NCBI GenBank assembly: GCA_020638595.1
Contig: JACKIG010000007.1
Span: forward strand, 62,001 to 126,000
DNA length: 64,000 nucleotides
Source of the DNA: Rhodospirillaceae bacterium
GTDB lineage: Bacteria; Pseudomonadota; Alphaproteobacteria; DSM-16000; Inquilinaceae
Direction of reading: 5' to 3'
The notes beneath the pieces are model-generated. The model ran no database searches. It was given only the letters and a program-made list of their open reading frames with translations, and was not told the origin of the DNA. The position numbers and the translations under genes were made by a program. Shown piece after piece: positions 25,078 through 34,272 of this stretch. The first letter of the stretch is position 1; each line of letters opens with the position of its first letter.

Positions 25078-25752
25078 TCAGAGAAGATGGGTGTCGAAGA
25101 AGGTCAGCGTGCGGTCCAGCGCCTGATGCGCGCTTTCGGCGTGGAAATCCGGCCGTTCGGTGCAGTTGAAGCCGTGTCCGGCGGGATAGACGTGGATCTC
25201 CACACTCGGCTGAGCCTGCCGGATCGCCTGGACCACGTCGGGGGTGATGATGTGGTCCCGCTCACCGAAATGCATCAGCACCGGGCAGTGCGGCGCCTCG
25301 TCCTTGAAGTCGCCGATCTGGCCGCCGTAGTAGCAGACCGTGCAGGCGGGGTGCAGCCGCGTCGCCGCCAGCCACGCGATTGATCCGCCCCAGCAATAGC
25401 CGATCACGGCGACCCGCTTGCCGCTGGTGTCGAAGGCCCGCATCGCCGCGGCCGTATCCATCATCGGGCCTTGCCACCCGATGGTCGTCCTGAGCTCGCG
25501 CCCGCGCGCCAGGTCGGCTTCGCCATAGCCCAGCTCGATCCCGCGTTCGACCCGGTCGAACAGCGCGGGCGCAATGACCGCAAAGCCGCGCCCGGCGAAA
25601 TGGTCCGCGACGGCGCGGATATGGTGGTTGACGCCGAACACCTCCTGGATCAGCACCAGCCCGGCCTTGGGTTCGCCCTCCGGCAGCGCCTGATAGGCGG
25701 TCAGTTCGTGCCCGTCTTCGGCGACGAGCGTGCGGATACCCGTATCGATCAT
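25078..25752 (-). CDS. Dienelactone hydrolase family protein
   Basis: 224-aa alpha/beta hydrolase. The nucleophile elbow is GYCWGGS (Cys nucleophile, as in dienelactone hydrolase), the acid is in GERDHIITPD and the histidine in YPAGHGFNC. LIQEVFGVNHHIRAVADHFAGRGF is the family signature. The start is the ATG at 25752; 48 further residues upstream would cover the regulatory region. Physiological substrate not known; cytosolic. Confidence 0.92.
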   Translation of the reverse strand: MIDTGIRTLVAEDGHELTAYQALPEGEPKAGLVLIQEVFGVNHHIRAVADHFAGRGFAVIAPALFDRVERGIELGYGEADLARGRELRTTIGWQGPMMDTAAAMRAFDTSGKRVAVIGYCWGGSIAWLAATRLHPACTVCYYGGQIGDFKDEAPHCPVLMHFGERDHIITPDVVQAIRQAQPSVEIHVYPAGHGFNCTERPDFHAESAHQALDRTLTFFDTHLL

Positions 25753-25960
25753 GTTGCCTCGGCCCCCGTTTCCACCGGCTGGTGCGATATACCATGGTGC
25801 GGGCGGCAGCCGGAAGGCCCCCGGGCCGGCGCGCACCGCGGGTGACGGTCCGGTCGCCTGCTGGCCGATGTGTCGAAGCGGGCTTGCCGGTAGCACTGAC
25901 CCTCCACTACCATGCCGCCCGCATCATTCCTGCGGGCCAAGTCAACGGAGAGGCCAAGAA

Positions 25961-27706
25961 ATGGGCAATTCGAGATTGGGGAGAATATTCACCTTTCTCA
26001 TTGCAGTGGGCATGCCTCTCTCGGCATCGGCCCTCGAATACATGGATGCCGTCCCGCTTGCGGACAGGATCACCGCAGCGGCCGCCAATTGCGGCGAGCC
26101 TGCGACGCTGCAGGTGCCCACCATCGCGTGGGGTGCCGACATGGCGGCCTCGCTGGCCAACGGCAATGCCACCCGGACGGCGTCGGGCAGCATCTTCGCC
26201 GACGAGGGGCTGGACATCACGCTGTACCGGCAGGACGACTTCCAGGCGCAGATCGAAGACTACCTTGCGTGCCGGACGCCGTTCATCCGCGGCACGATGG
26301 GCATGCTCTCGCAGGCGGCCGCCGTGCTGGGGCGCGACCAGCGGACCGCGCCGGTCGTCGTCTACCAGTTGTCCTGGTCGAACGGCGGCGACGCCCTGGT
26401 CGTGAAGGATACCATCCGGACACCGGCCGACCTGCGCGGCAAGACGATCGCCGTTCAGGCCTATGGACCGCATGTGGACTACCTGATGCGGATCCTGACC
26501 GATGCGGGCCTGACGCCGGACGACGTCACCATCGTGTGGACGCGCGACCTGCTTCAGATCGACGAAACGTCGGTCTCGCCGGCCATGGCCCTCAGGGAAG
26601 ACCCGGCGGTCGACGCGGCGTTCGTCATCATTCCCGACGCGCTGGCGCTGACCAGCGGCGGGACGGTGGGCACCGGGTCGGAAGAGTCCGTGCGCGGGGC
26701 GCATATCCTCTTGTCGACGCGTACGGCCAGCCGCGTCATCGCCGATGTCTACGCGGTGCGCGCCGACTATTTCGCCGCCCACCGGGATCAGGTGATGGCC
26801 TTCGTGCACGGCCTGATGCGGGCGGAAGAACAGCTGTCCGGCCTGATGCGCACGCGCAGCGGCGCGGACTACGACCGGATGATCTCCGCCGCGGCGGAGC
26901 TGCTGCTGGACGCGTCCACCGCCACCGACGATGCGGTCGCCATGTATGGCGATGCGGAGCTTGCGGGCTTCCCGCAGAACGTCGCGTTCTTCACCGACGG
27001 CGCCAATCCGCGCGGCTTCGGCAGGATCGGACCGGAAATCCAGCGGTCGATGATCGCGCTGGGCCTGCTGTCGCAGGAGGTGCCGTTTACCCACGCCGAA
27101 TGGGACTATGCCGCGCTGGCCGAGGACCTGTCGGAGACCGAGGGCGTGGAACGCCCCCGTTTCGACACCGACGTGGTGCAGCAGATCGTCACGACGCGGA
27201 TCCAGCAGGATGCCGACTCGGGCGTGCTGTTCAGCTTCGAGATCTATTTCGGGCCGAACCAGAACACCTTTCCCGCCGATCAGTACCGCGACGCCTTCAG
27301 CCAGGCGATCGAGCTTGCGTCGACCTATGGCGGCGCGATCCTGACGATCGAGGGCCATTCCGACCCGCTGGGCTATCTGCGCCAGAAGCGCGACGGGGCG
27401 GCCGCCACCGTGCTGAACCAGATCCGGCAATCGGCCCGCAACCTGTCCTACAGCCGGGCGAACGCCGTGGCGGACAGCATCATCGCCTTTGCCGCGGGCG
27501 AGGGCATCACGCTGGACCCCAGCCAGTTCGGTATCGTCGGCCTGGGTATCGGCCAGCCGAATACGCCGCAATGCACCTATGACGAGACGGGCGACATCAC
27601 GCTCGCATGTGCGCCGGCGAACGAGCAGGAATGGAACGCCACCAGACGGGTCGTCTTCAAGATCGTGCAGATCGAGGCGGAAGCGCCTGCCTTCAACCCG
27701 CTGTAA
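25961..27706 (+). CDS. Periplasmic binding protein (NrtA/TauA-type) fused to OmpA peptidoglycan-binding domain, copy 1
   Basis: 581 aa. Signal peptide residues ~1-24 (FTFLIAVGMPLSASA). Residues ~45-370 resemble a nitrate/sulfonate-type PBP2: PADLRGKTIAVQAYGPHVDYLMRILTDAG is the typical lobe-hinge block. Residues ~430-575 are an OmpA/MotB C-terminal domain: ILTIEGHSDP with the peptidoglycan-binding Asp, NLSYSRANAVADSI with the conserved Arg, and NATRRVVFKI at the end; an ~18-residue insertion separates the first two. GGAGAGG precedes the ATG. First gene of a + strand series with a vWA lipoprotein and a second fusion. Ligand unknown. Confidence 0.85.
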   Translation: MGNSRLGRIFTFLIAVGMPLSASALEYMDAVPLADRITAAAANCGEPATLQVPTIAWGADMAASLANGNATRTASGSIFADEGLDITLYRQDDFQAQIEDYLACRTPFIRGTMGMLSQAAAVLGRDQRTAPVVVYQLSWSNGGDALVVKDTIRTPADLRGKTIAVQAYGPHVDYLMRILTDAGLTPDDVTIVWTRDLLQIDETSVSPAMALREDPAVDAAFVIIPDALALTSGGTVGTGSEESVRGAHILLSTRTASRVIADVYAVRADYFAAHRDQVMAFVHGLMRAEEQLSGLMRTRSGADYDRMISAAAELLLDASTATDDAVAMYGDAELAGFPQNVAFFTDGANPRGFGRIGPEIQRSMIALGLLSQEVPFTHAEWDYAALAEDLSETEGVERPRFDTDVVQQIVTTRIQQDADSGVLFSFEIYFGPNQNTFPADQYRDAFSQAIELASTYGGAILTIEGHSDPLGYLRQKRDGAAATVLNQIRQSARNLSYSRANAVADSIIAFAAGEGITLDPSQFGIVGLGIGQPNTPQCTYDETGDITLACAPANEQEWNATRRVVFKIVQIEAEAPAFNPL

Positions 27707-27722
27707 GGACGAGGCCCCGGCG

Positions 27723-28478
27723 ATGAGACATGCTGCCCTGGCGTGGGGATTGGCGGTCGTCTTGACCCTGTCCGCATGCGATGACTCCGACGAGGTTGCC
27801 GAATCACCGCCGGAACAGCCGGTGGTCGTGGGATCGGTGCTGTGGCCGCCGGCGGTGGAGGGGGACCTTCAGGTGCAGGTGGCGGACAACCCGCTTGCCA
27901 CCTCGTATCTCATCCTCCTGGACAACAGCGGTTCGATGAGCGAAGTCGAATGCTCCGGCGGGCAGTCGAAATTCGATGTGGCACGCAGCGCGATCGCCGA
28001 TTTCGCGGCTTCGCTGCCGCCGACGGACAACATCGCCCTGGCCGTCTTCACCGATACCGCCGCGCGGATCGTCGTGCCCTACGGGTCCGGCGAAGGGCAG
28101 GCCAAGGCGCTGTCGCGGGCGCTCGGCACCTTGACGCCGACGGAGGGAACGCCGCTGCGCGGGGCGATCGGCACCGCCTACGACGACGTCACCCGCCAGG
28201 CGCAGGCCCAGCTCGGCTATGGCACGCACCGCCTTGTCATCGTCACCGACGGGGAATCGCAGGACGGCGACCCGGCCCCGGTGGCCCGCAGCATCGTGGG
28301 ACGGTCGGCCATCGAACTCCACGTCATCGGCTTCTGCACCGGCAGCGGCCATTCGCTCAACATCCCCGGGATCACCCGCTACTATACCGCCGACGACCCG
28401 GCGGCGCTGGCCGAAGGGCTTGTTGCAGTGAGGGCCGAGACCACGACCTTCGACGCTGTCGCGACCTTCAACGAATAG
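27723..28478 (+). CDS. von Willebrand factor A domain lipoprotein
   Basis: 251 aa. Lipoprotein signal with lipobox LSAC (Cys19). The vWA domain runs from about residue 50 to the C-terminus with an intact MIDAS: LLDNSGSMSE (DxSxS), TPTEGTPLRGA (Thr) and VIVTDGESQDG (Asp). An extra cysteine pair (VECSGG and GFCTGSG) could form a disulfide. It follows the first binding-protein/OmpA gene by 16 bp, so it is part of the same operon. Likely a periplasmic, membrane-anchored metal-dependent protein-binding module; partner unknown. Confidence 0.88.
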   Translation: MRHAALAWGLAVVLTLSACDDSDEVAESPPEQPVVVGSVLWPPAVEGDLQVQVADNPLATSYLILLDNSGSMSEVECSGGQSKFDVARSAIADFAASLPPTDNIALAVFTDTAARIVVPYGSGEGQAKALSRALGTLTPTEGTPLRGAIGTAYDDVTRQAQAQLGYGTHRLVIVTDGESQDGDPAPVARSIVGRSAIELHVIGFCTGSGHSLNIPGITRYYTADDPAALAEGLVAVRAETTTFDAVATFNE

Positions 28479-28585
28479 CTATCCAGCCGCCCCGTGCGAT
28501 CGTGCGCGATGTCCCGGCACGACGCCCGGAAAGCGCCCACCGGTTCGGCCAAGGCAATGCGGCTTGCCGCCCCAAGAGGTGAAGG

Positions 28586-30160
28586 ATGAACAGGACGACC
28601 GTCGGCGCCTTGGTGGTGTTTCTGGTCGGCGTCATCGTCATCGCCGGCGTCTATCTGTGGAAGCAGTCCGTGGAGGAATCCACGGAGATTTCGACCAGCG
28701 ATGCGGCGCGGGCGCAGGGAACGATCACCATCGGCGTCGACAATTTCGTCGGCTACTTTCCCTTGTGCTCGCCGCACATGCACCAGCTGATGCTGGCCGA
28801 CGGATGGGCGCTGGACTGTGTCGACGACAGCGCCGACTACGCCGGGCGGTTCAGCCGGCTGCAAAGCGGCGAGCTGGACCTGGCCGTTGCGACGGTGGAT
28901 TCCTACGTCCTCGGCGGGCAGCGCGCGAACTACCCGGCCGTCATCGTCGCGGTCATCGACGCCAGCATGGGCGGCGATGCTATCCTGGCACGGGAGGAGG
29001 TCGCGACCAGCCTCACGGACCTGCGCGACCGTCCCGGGCTGCGCGTCGCCTATACGCCCAACTCACCGAGCCACCACCTGCTGAAGGCCGTCGGCATCGA
29101 TTTCGACGTGCCCTTCTTCGGCACGCAGGAGGGCGCGGCCCGGCAGATCGAGACCAACGGGTCGGAGGAGGCGCGCCGGCTGCTGGTGTCGGGCGACGCC
29201 GATATCGCCGTGTTGTGGGAGCCCGATGTCAGCCGGGCGCTGGCGGAGGACGGCATCGTTTCCCTGCTGGGCAGCGAGCAGACCTCCGGCCTGATCGTCG
29301 ATATCCTGCTGGCGAACAGGGACTACCAGAACAACCACCCGGACCGCGTGCAGTTGCTTCTGGAGAACTATTTCAGGACGCTGAAGTACTATCAGGACAA
29401 TCCGGAGGACTTCAACGCGGCCATCGCGACGTCGGCGGATGTGCCGGCGGATCTTGCCGAGCATATGCGCAACGGCGTCGCCTGGGCCAACCTGACCGAA
29501 AATGCGACGGCCTGGCTGGGCGTTCGCGTGCCGAACCGGGTCCCGCAATACGGGCTGATCGACACGATCGGATCGACCGTGCGCATCCTGATCGGGTTCG
29601 GCGATGTGCCCGCCAGCCCGCTCCCGGGCGGCGACCCGCGGCGCATCATCAACTCCGAAGCGGTGGCGACGCTGTACAGCCAGGGGATCCAGCCGGATGC
29701 GGGGACGGGCGGTACGTTCCTGCAGGAGGCGAGCGCAAGCTCGCTGGAAGCGGACTTCCCGCCGCTGGCCGACGCGGGTTGGGACCGGCTGCGCGAGGTC
29801 GCGACCCTTCAGGTGCGCCCGATCCACTTCCAGTCCGGCGTCAACACCCTGACGCGCGAGGACAAGGAACAGCTGGACCAGGCCGCCCAGGCGCTGGAAA
29901 ACTACCCGGCCTTCCGGATCGAGGTGCAGGGGCATACCTCGCTTCAGGGCGATCCGGAGGCCAACCGCCAGCTTTCCCAGGCGCGGGCCCGCGCCGTCGC
30001 GCAGTATCTCCAGGTCACTTACGGCATCGATGCGGACCGTATCCGCGTCGTCGGGCTGGGGTCGACGGCGCCGCTTCCCCAGCGTCCGGGCGAGCCGTTC
30101 CGGTCGTACCGGGACCGGTTGGCGCGCGTGGAGATCCACCTCAAGTCCGAGGAGTACTAG
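28586..30160 (+). CDS. Membrane-anchored binding protein fused to OmpA domain, copy 2
   Basis: 524 aa. An uncleaved-looking N-terminal anchor (VGALVVFLVGVIVIAGVYLW) replaces the signal peptide of copy 1. Residues ~45-330 are a PBP2-type binding domain (ITIGVDNFVGYFPLCSPHM, RLQSGELDLAVATVDSYV, LRVAYTPNSPSHHLLKAVG). Residues ~395-520 are an OmpA-type domain: RPIHFQSGVNTLT, FRIEVQGHTSLQGDPEANRQ, LSQARARAVAQYL, DRIRVVGLGSTAP. The Asp of the GxTD motif is Ser here while the Arg is kept, so peptidoglycan binding may be weakened. 107 bp after the vWA gene. Confidence 0.85.
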   Translation: MNRTTVGALVVFLVGVIVIAGVYLWKQSVEESTEISTSDAARAQGTITIGVDNFVGYFPLCSPHMHQLMLADGWALDCVDDSADYAGRFSRLQSGELDLAVATVDSYVLGGQRANYPAVIVAVIDASMGGDAILAREEVATSLTDLRDRPGLRVAYTPNSPSHHLLKAVGIDFDVPFFGTQEGAARQIETNGSEEARRLLVSGDADIAVLWEPDVSRALAEDGIVSLLGSEQTSGLIVDILLANRDYQNNHPDRVQLLLENYFRTLKYYQDNPEDFNAAIATSADVPADLAEHMRNGVAWANLTENATAWLGVRVPNRVPQYGLIDTIGSTVRILIGFGDVPASPLPGGDPRRIINSEAVATLYSQGIQPDAGTGGTFLQEASASSLEADFPPLADAGWDRLREVATLQVRPIHFQSGVNTLTREDKEQLDQAAQALENYPAFRIEVQGHTSLQGDPEANRQLSQARARAVAQYLQVTYGIDADRIRVVGLGSTAPLPQRPGEPFRSYRDRLARVEIHLKSEEY

Positions 30161-30287
30161 GGCCAGCCGACGCCGGGCCGCCCGCGGCCCGGTGCCAGGT
30201 CGTCGCCCTGTTGCGGAAGGTTGCAGACAGATTGACCGGCCATGCCGATCCGGCCTGGCCGGGACCCGTGGGGAAAGGAGCGTGACC

Positions 30288-31085
30288 GTGGAGAGGCAGG
30301 CGCTTGGGGCCGCCGATCTGTCGCAATCGGCGGTGAACAGGGCGGTGACTGCGCGCGCGCTCCAGCATCCGCTGACCCTCTATTCGGGGGTGGTCGGGGT
30401 CCTGCTGGCGGGGGCGGGCATCGTCTTCGCAGTGCCCGCGGCCACCATCGCCGGTGCTGCCCTGGCCGTGGTCGTCGGCATCGGCGGGACGGTCTTCAAT
30501 CTTCGCTTCCGGCGCAACAGCCTGGCACGAACCCATATCGACAGGATCCTGCGCCAGCAGGAACGCGGCATCACCGACTACCCGGCGCAGCTTCGCGCGG
30601 GGCTGGAGGAACAGGGCTCGGAGCTGGGGTTGCGCCAGCTGGCGGAGCTGGAGGATTCCTTCAAGGATTTCGAGACGCTGCTGCGCCAGAAATTCTCACC
30701 CGACAGCGTGACGCTCGGCCGGCTGCTGGGCACGGCGGAACAGGTGCATATGGGCGGGCTGAAGAAGCTGGGCCTGGTCATCGCCCAGCTGAAGGCGGTG
30801 GAGAGCATTCCCCGCGACCTTGCCGATCGCCTGGCCGGCATCGATCCGGCCGGCAAGGCGGCGCAGGACATGCGCCAGCGTCTGCAGCACCGGGAAGAGG
30901 CGCTGGCCAATGTGGCGCGCCTGCATGACGAGATCGAATCCTCGCTCACCCGCATCTCGGCGATTTCGGTTGCGGTGGCCGGGATCGGTGGCGACGATAC
31001 CAATTCGAGACTTCACGAGGAATGCCTGGCGGAGATGCAGGAACTCGTGGCGACAAGCGACGCGTTCAGACAAGCAAGAGTCTAA
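30288..31085 (+). CDS. Hypothetical membrane protein with coiled-coil domain
   Basis: 265 aa, no family recognised. Start: GTG at 30288, seven bases after AGGAG; GTG at 30282 is too close. Residues ~25-80 hold two hydrophobic helices (LYSGVVGVLLAGAGIVFAV and TIAGAALAVVVGIGGTVF). The rest is charged and helical, probably a cytoplasmic coiled coil (QLAELEDSFKDFETLLRQKF, RLQHREEALANVARLHDE). 127 bp after the second fusion and on the same strand, so it may be the cytoplasmic-facing partner of the periplasmic vWA/OmpA proteins (inference). Confidence 0.75.
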   Translation: MERQALGAADLSQSAVNRAVTARALQHPLTLYSGVVGVLLAGAGIVFAVPAATIAGAALAVVVGIGGTVFNLRFRRNSLARTHIDRILRQQERGITDYPAQLRAGLEEQGSELGLRQLAELEDSFKDFETLLRQKFSPDSVTLGRLLGTAEQVHMGGLKKLGLVIAQLKAVESIPRDLADRLAGIDPAGKAAQDMRQRLQHREEALANVARLHDEIESSLTRISAISVAVAGIGGDDTNSRLHEECLAEMQELVATSDAFRQARV

Positions 31086-31339
31086 GAAGACGCGCGGGGG
31101 GGGAGGAGGAAGCCAGGTGAGAGCCGCACCACCGCGGGTGGGAGACGGCAGGGGACGGCCTTCTTCGGCACGGCCCTGCTGTTGCCCTAACTCTGCCGTC
31201 GATCCTTGCGATGCAGGGCGAAGATGTGAAGACCTGACTTCCATCTTCAGGGGTCCCCGGGCCGGCGAGCCCTGCGGTGCCGGGGGCCTGGCCGGGGCTT
31301 GAGTGATCTTCGAAACCCAAACGCATAAAAGAGGACATC

Positions 31340-32395
31340 ATGCGAAACACGTTGCATGCAGCCGCGGCTGCCGCCTGCACGGTCCTGTTCGTGATGCCGT
31401 CCGCACAGGCGCAAGAGCGCTGTGCCGTCGCCTGGTCGCACTATGTGGGGTGGGAGCCTCTCGGCTATATCGAAGACTCCGGCATGGCCGACCGCTGGGG
31501 TGAGCGGTTCGGCGTCGACCTGTCCTTCACGCTCGTCAACGACTACATCGAAAGCGTCAACCTCTACACCTCCGGTGCTTTCGACGGCGTGTCGGTGACG
31601 AACATGGACGGCCTGACGATCCCGGCCGTCGGCGGCATCGACACCGAAGTGATCGTCGTTGGCGACTTCTCCAACGGCAATGACGGCATCCTGATCCATG
31701 GCGAGGACGGCCTGACGGTCGAGGATCTCGCCGGAAAACGGGTGGCGCTGGTGGAGCTGTCGGTCAGCCATTACCTGCTGGCCCGCGCGCTGGGCGAACA
31801 TGGGCTGTCGGAACGCGACCTGACCGTCATCAACGCGTCCGACGCCGATATCGGCTCGATGATCGCCACGTCCGCCGCGGACGACGCCTTCGTCACCTGG
31901 AACCCGATCCTGCTGACCGGGCGCCAGGTCCCCGGGATCCAGCTGGTGTTCGATTCCTCCCAGATCCCCGGTGAGATCGTCGACACCATCATGGTCAATG
32001 CCGAGGCTTCGGATGGCTGCAAGCGGGCCATCACCGGGGCGTGGTACGAGGCGATGACGGTGATGTCGGGCTTCGGGGCCGAGGCGGACGAGATGCTGGA
32101 TGTCCTGGCCGCGCAGTCGGGCGGCACGGTTGCGGAATACCGCGCCCAGCTGGAAACCACGCGGATGTTCTTTGACCCGGCCGAGGCGGCGGAGTTCGCC
32201 GCATCGGATGTCATCAAGACGACGATGCAGTTCGTGGCGGAATTCAGCTTCGACCACGGCCTGTACGGCACCGCCCCGGATGCGGAGTTCGTGGGCGTCG
32301 CCTATCCGGACGGCTCCGTCTGGGGCAACCCCGACAACGTCCGGCTGCACTTCACCGACACCTATATGCGGCTGGCCGCGGACGGGGCGCTGTAG
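31340..32395 (+). CDS. ABC transporter substrate-binding protein, urea-carboxylase-region type
   Basis: 351 aa with a signal peptide (residues ~1-25, ending AQAQ). Reads ERCAVAWSHYVGWEPLGYIED and FDGVSVTNMDGLTIPAVGGIDTEVIVVGDFSNGNDGI, typical of the NrtA/TauA-like periplasmic proteins usually found beside urea carboxylase genes. EDLAGKRVALVELSVSHYLLARAL is the lobe-hinge block. No urea carboxylase is in the window; the genes upstream are instead the binding-protein/OmpA/vWA set. Urea or a related compound is a reasonable but unproven ligand. Confidence 0.87.
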   Translation: MRNTLHAAAAAACTVLFVMPSAQAQERCAVAWSHYVGWEPLGYIEDSGMADRWGERFGVDLSFTLVNDYIESVNLYTSGAFDGVSVTNMDGLTIPAVGGIDTEVIVVGDFSNGNDGILIHGEDGLTVEDLAGKRVALVELSVSHYLLARALGEHGLSERDLTVINASDADIGSMIATSAADDAFVTWNPILLTGRQVPGIQLVFDSSQIPGEIVDTIMVNAEASDGCKRAITGAWYEAMTVMSGFGAEADEMLDVLAAQSGGTVAEYRAQLETTRMFFDPAEAAEFAASDVIKTTMQFVAEFSFDHGLYGTAPDAEFVGVAYPDGSVWGNPDNVRLHFTDTYMRLAADGAL

Positions 32396-32415
32396 GCGCC
32401 GCAGTCGCCGGGCAG

Positions 32416-32452
32416 GCGGGAAGCCGGCGCCGGCAAGGGCCGGCTTTCCCGC
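32416..32452 (+). promoter_or_regulatory. Stem-loop between binding-protein and permease genes
   Basis: GCGGGAAGCCGGC (32416-32428) pairs with GCCGGCTTTCCCGC (32439-32452), one bulged T. Hairpins at this place commonly stabilise the binding-protein mRNA and reduce read-through into the permease. No T tract. Confidence 0.5.
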
Positions 32453-32479
32453 TGCAAGGGCGTGATCAGGAGGCAAGGG

Positions 32480-33310
32480 ATGCGTCCACCAGAGCTGTTC
32501 GGGCTGTTCGCCGTGCCGCGGCGGTTGACGAGCGTCGTGCTCATCATCCTGCCGTTCATCGCGGTCATCGCGCTCTACTGGATCGCGTCGGACATCCGGC
32601 TGGCGGATAACCCGCAGGACAAGCTGCTGCCCTCTTTCCGGCAGATGGGCGACGCGGTGTGGCGGATGGCGTTCGAACCGGACGTCCGCACGGGCACCTA
32701 TCTGTGGTGGGCCGATACCTTTGCCAGCCTGCGCCGGCTGGCCATCGGGCTGTCGCTGTCGGCGATGACGGCGCTGTTCCTCGGCCTGAATGTCGGAATG
32801 TTTCCGGGGCTGCGGTTCCTGTGCCTGCCGTTCCTGACCGTCGTGTCGATCATCCCGCCGCTGTCGATCCTGCCGATCCTGTTCATCACGGTCGGCGTGG
32901 ACGAAGTGGCGAAGATCGTCCTGATCTATATCGGCACGGTCTTCCTGATGACGCGGGACATGACGCTGACCACGACGGCGATCCCGCGCGAGCAGGTGAC
33001 GAAGGCGCTGACGCTGGGCGCGTCGGAGCTTGGCGTCGTCTATCGGGTGATCATGCCGCAGGTGATGCCGCGGCTGATCAACGCGCTGCGCCTCTCGCTC
33101 GGGGCTGCCTGGCTGTTCCTGATCGCCGCCGAGGCGATCGTGGCGACCGAGGGCCTGGGATACCGGATCTTCCTGGTGCGCCGGTACCTGTCGATGGATG
33201 TCATCCTGCCCTATGTCGCGTGGATCACGCTGCTGGGCTTCACGATCGACTGGCTGCTCAGGATGGCGGTGAGACGGTTCTATCCGTGGTACGCCAGGCA
33301 GGGTTCATGA
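32480..33310 (+). CDS. ABC transporter permease (NrtB/TauC type)
   Basis: 276-aa inner-membrane permease. AGGAGG six bases before the ATG at 32480 fixes the start. It has the first helix LTSVVLIILPFIAVIALYWI and the coupling-loop block TKALTLGASELGVVYRVIMPQVMPRLINAL (EAA-like motif), and the end GLGYRIFLVRRYLSMDVILPY. Its stop overlaps the ATPase start (ATGA), so the subunits are made together. Confidence 0.93.
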   Translation: MRPPELFGLFAVPRRLTSVVLIILPFIAVIALYWIASDIRLADNPQDKLLPSFRQMGDAVWRMAFEPDVRTGTYLWWADTFASLRRLAIGLSLSAMTALFLGLNVGMFPGLRFLCLPFLTVVSIIPPLSILPILFITVGVDEVAKIVLIYIGTVFLMTRDMTLTTTAIPREQVTKALTLGASELGVVYRVIMPQVMPRLINALRLSLGAAWLFLIAAEAIVATEGLGYRIFLVRRYLSMDVILPYVAWITLLGFTIDWLLRMAVRRFYPWYARQGS

Positions 33311-34236
33311 CCATGGAAACGTCCGGCTACATCCTGCGCATCGACGACGTACGCCAGCAATACGGGCAGAAGGTCGTTCTCAACGACGTGCACCTGTCGC
33401 TGAAGGCCGGGGAGTTCCTGTCGGTCGTCGGCCCGTCCGGCTGCGGCAAGTCGACCCTTCTGCGCCTCGTGACCGGCGAGGAATGGCCGACGGCCGGCCG
33501 CGTCATGCTGAACGGCCAGATCATCCAGCGCCCGGGCCCCGATGTCGGCGTGGTCTATCAGCACTATTCGCTGTTTCCGCATCTGACCGCGCTGGAGAAC
33601 ATCATGGCCGGCGAGCGGCTGCGCCGCTGGCCGCAGCCGATCCAGGGCATGCTGGACCTGGTGTCGGGGGAGGCGCGGCGATCCCGCGCCGAGGTCCAGG
33701 ACGAGGCCATGCGCTTCCTCGACCGGGCGCGCATGTCGGGCCACGGGGACAAGTACCCCCATCAGCTGTCGGGCGGGCAGCGCCAGCGGGTGGCGATCAT
33801 CCAGGCGCTGATGCAGCACCCGAAGGTGCTGTGCATGGACGAGCCGTTCTCCGCACTTGATCCCGGCACGCGCGAAGACATGCAGATGTTCCTGCTGGAG
33901 CTCTATGAGCTGCTGCGCATGACCGTGCTGTTCGTGACCCATGACCTGGAAGAGGCGGTGTATCTGGGCACGCGGCTGGTCGCGCTGTCCCAGTTCTACA
34001 CGGGCGAGGACGGGGTGCAGAGCGGCGCCACGCTGGGCGCGCAGATCGTCACCGATCGGCACCTGCGCGAGATCGGCGTGGCCCTGGCGCCCGGCGTCAA
34101 GGCATCGGCGGAGACGGGCAGGCTGATCCAGGAGATCCGGCGCGAGGCCTTCGACCCGTCCTATTGCCAGCACGTCGATACGTTCACGCTGCACCACAAG
34201 GACAGCTGGCATCCCGAGGAGGATGACGAAACCTGA
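33307..34236 (+). CDS. ABC transporter ATP-binding protein (NrtD/TauB type)
   Basis: 309-aa nucleotide-binding subunit. Walker A GPSGCGKST at ~45, Q-loop VVYQHYSLFPHL, signature LSGGQRQRV, Walker B VLCMDEPFSALD, H-loop VTHDLEEAV. An insertion after the Q-loop (RRWPQPIQGMLDLVSGEARR) and a C-terminal ~60-residue tail exceed the usual size of ~260 aa, as in the urea-carboxylase-linked transporters. Last gene of the + strand block, then convergent ychF. Confidence 0.94.
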   Translation: MTMETSGYILRIDDVRQQYGQKVVLNDVHLSLKAGEFLSVVGPSGCGKSTLLRLVTGEEWPTAGRVMLNGQIIQRPGPDVGVVYQHYSLFPHLTALENIMAGERLRRWPQPIQGMLDLVSGEARRSRAEVQDEAMRFLDRARMSGHGDKYPHQLSGGQRQRVAIIQALMQHPKVLCMDEPFSALDPGTREDMQMFLLELYELLRMTVLFVTHDLEEAVYLGTRLVALSQFYTGEDGVQSGATLGAQIVTDRHLREIGVALAPGVKASAETGRLIQEIRREAFDPSYCQHVDTFTLHHKDSWHPEEDDET

Positions 34237-34272
34237 CCGCCGGGCACCGGCCCGGCCCGGGGCCGGCCGGCG

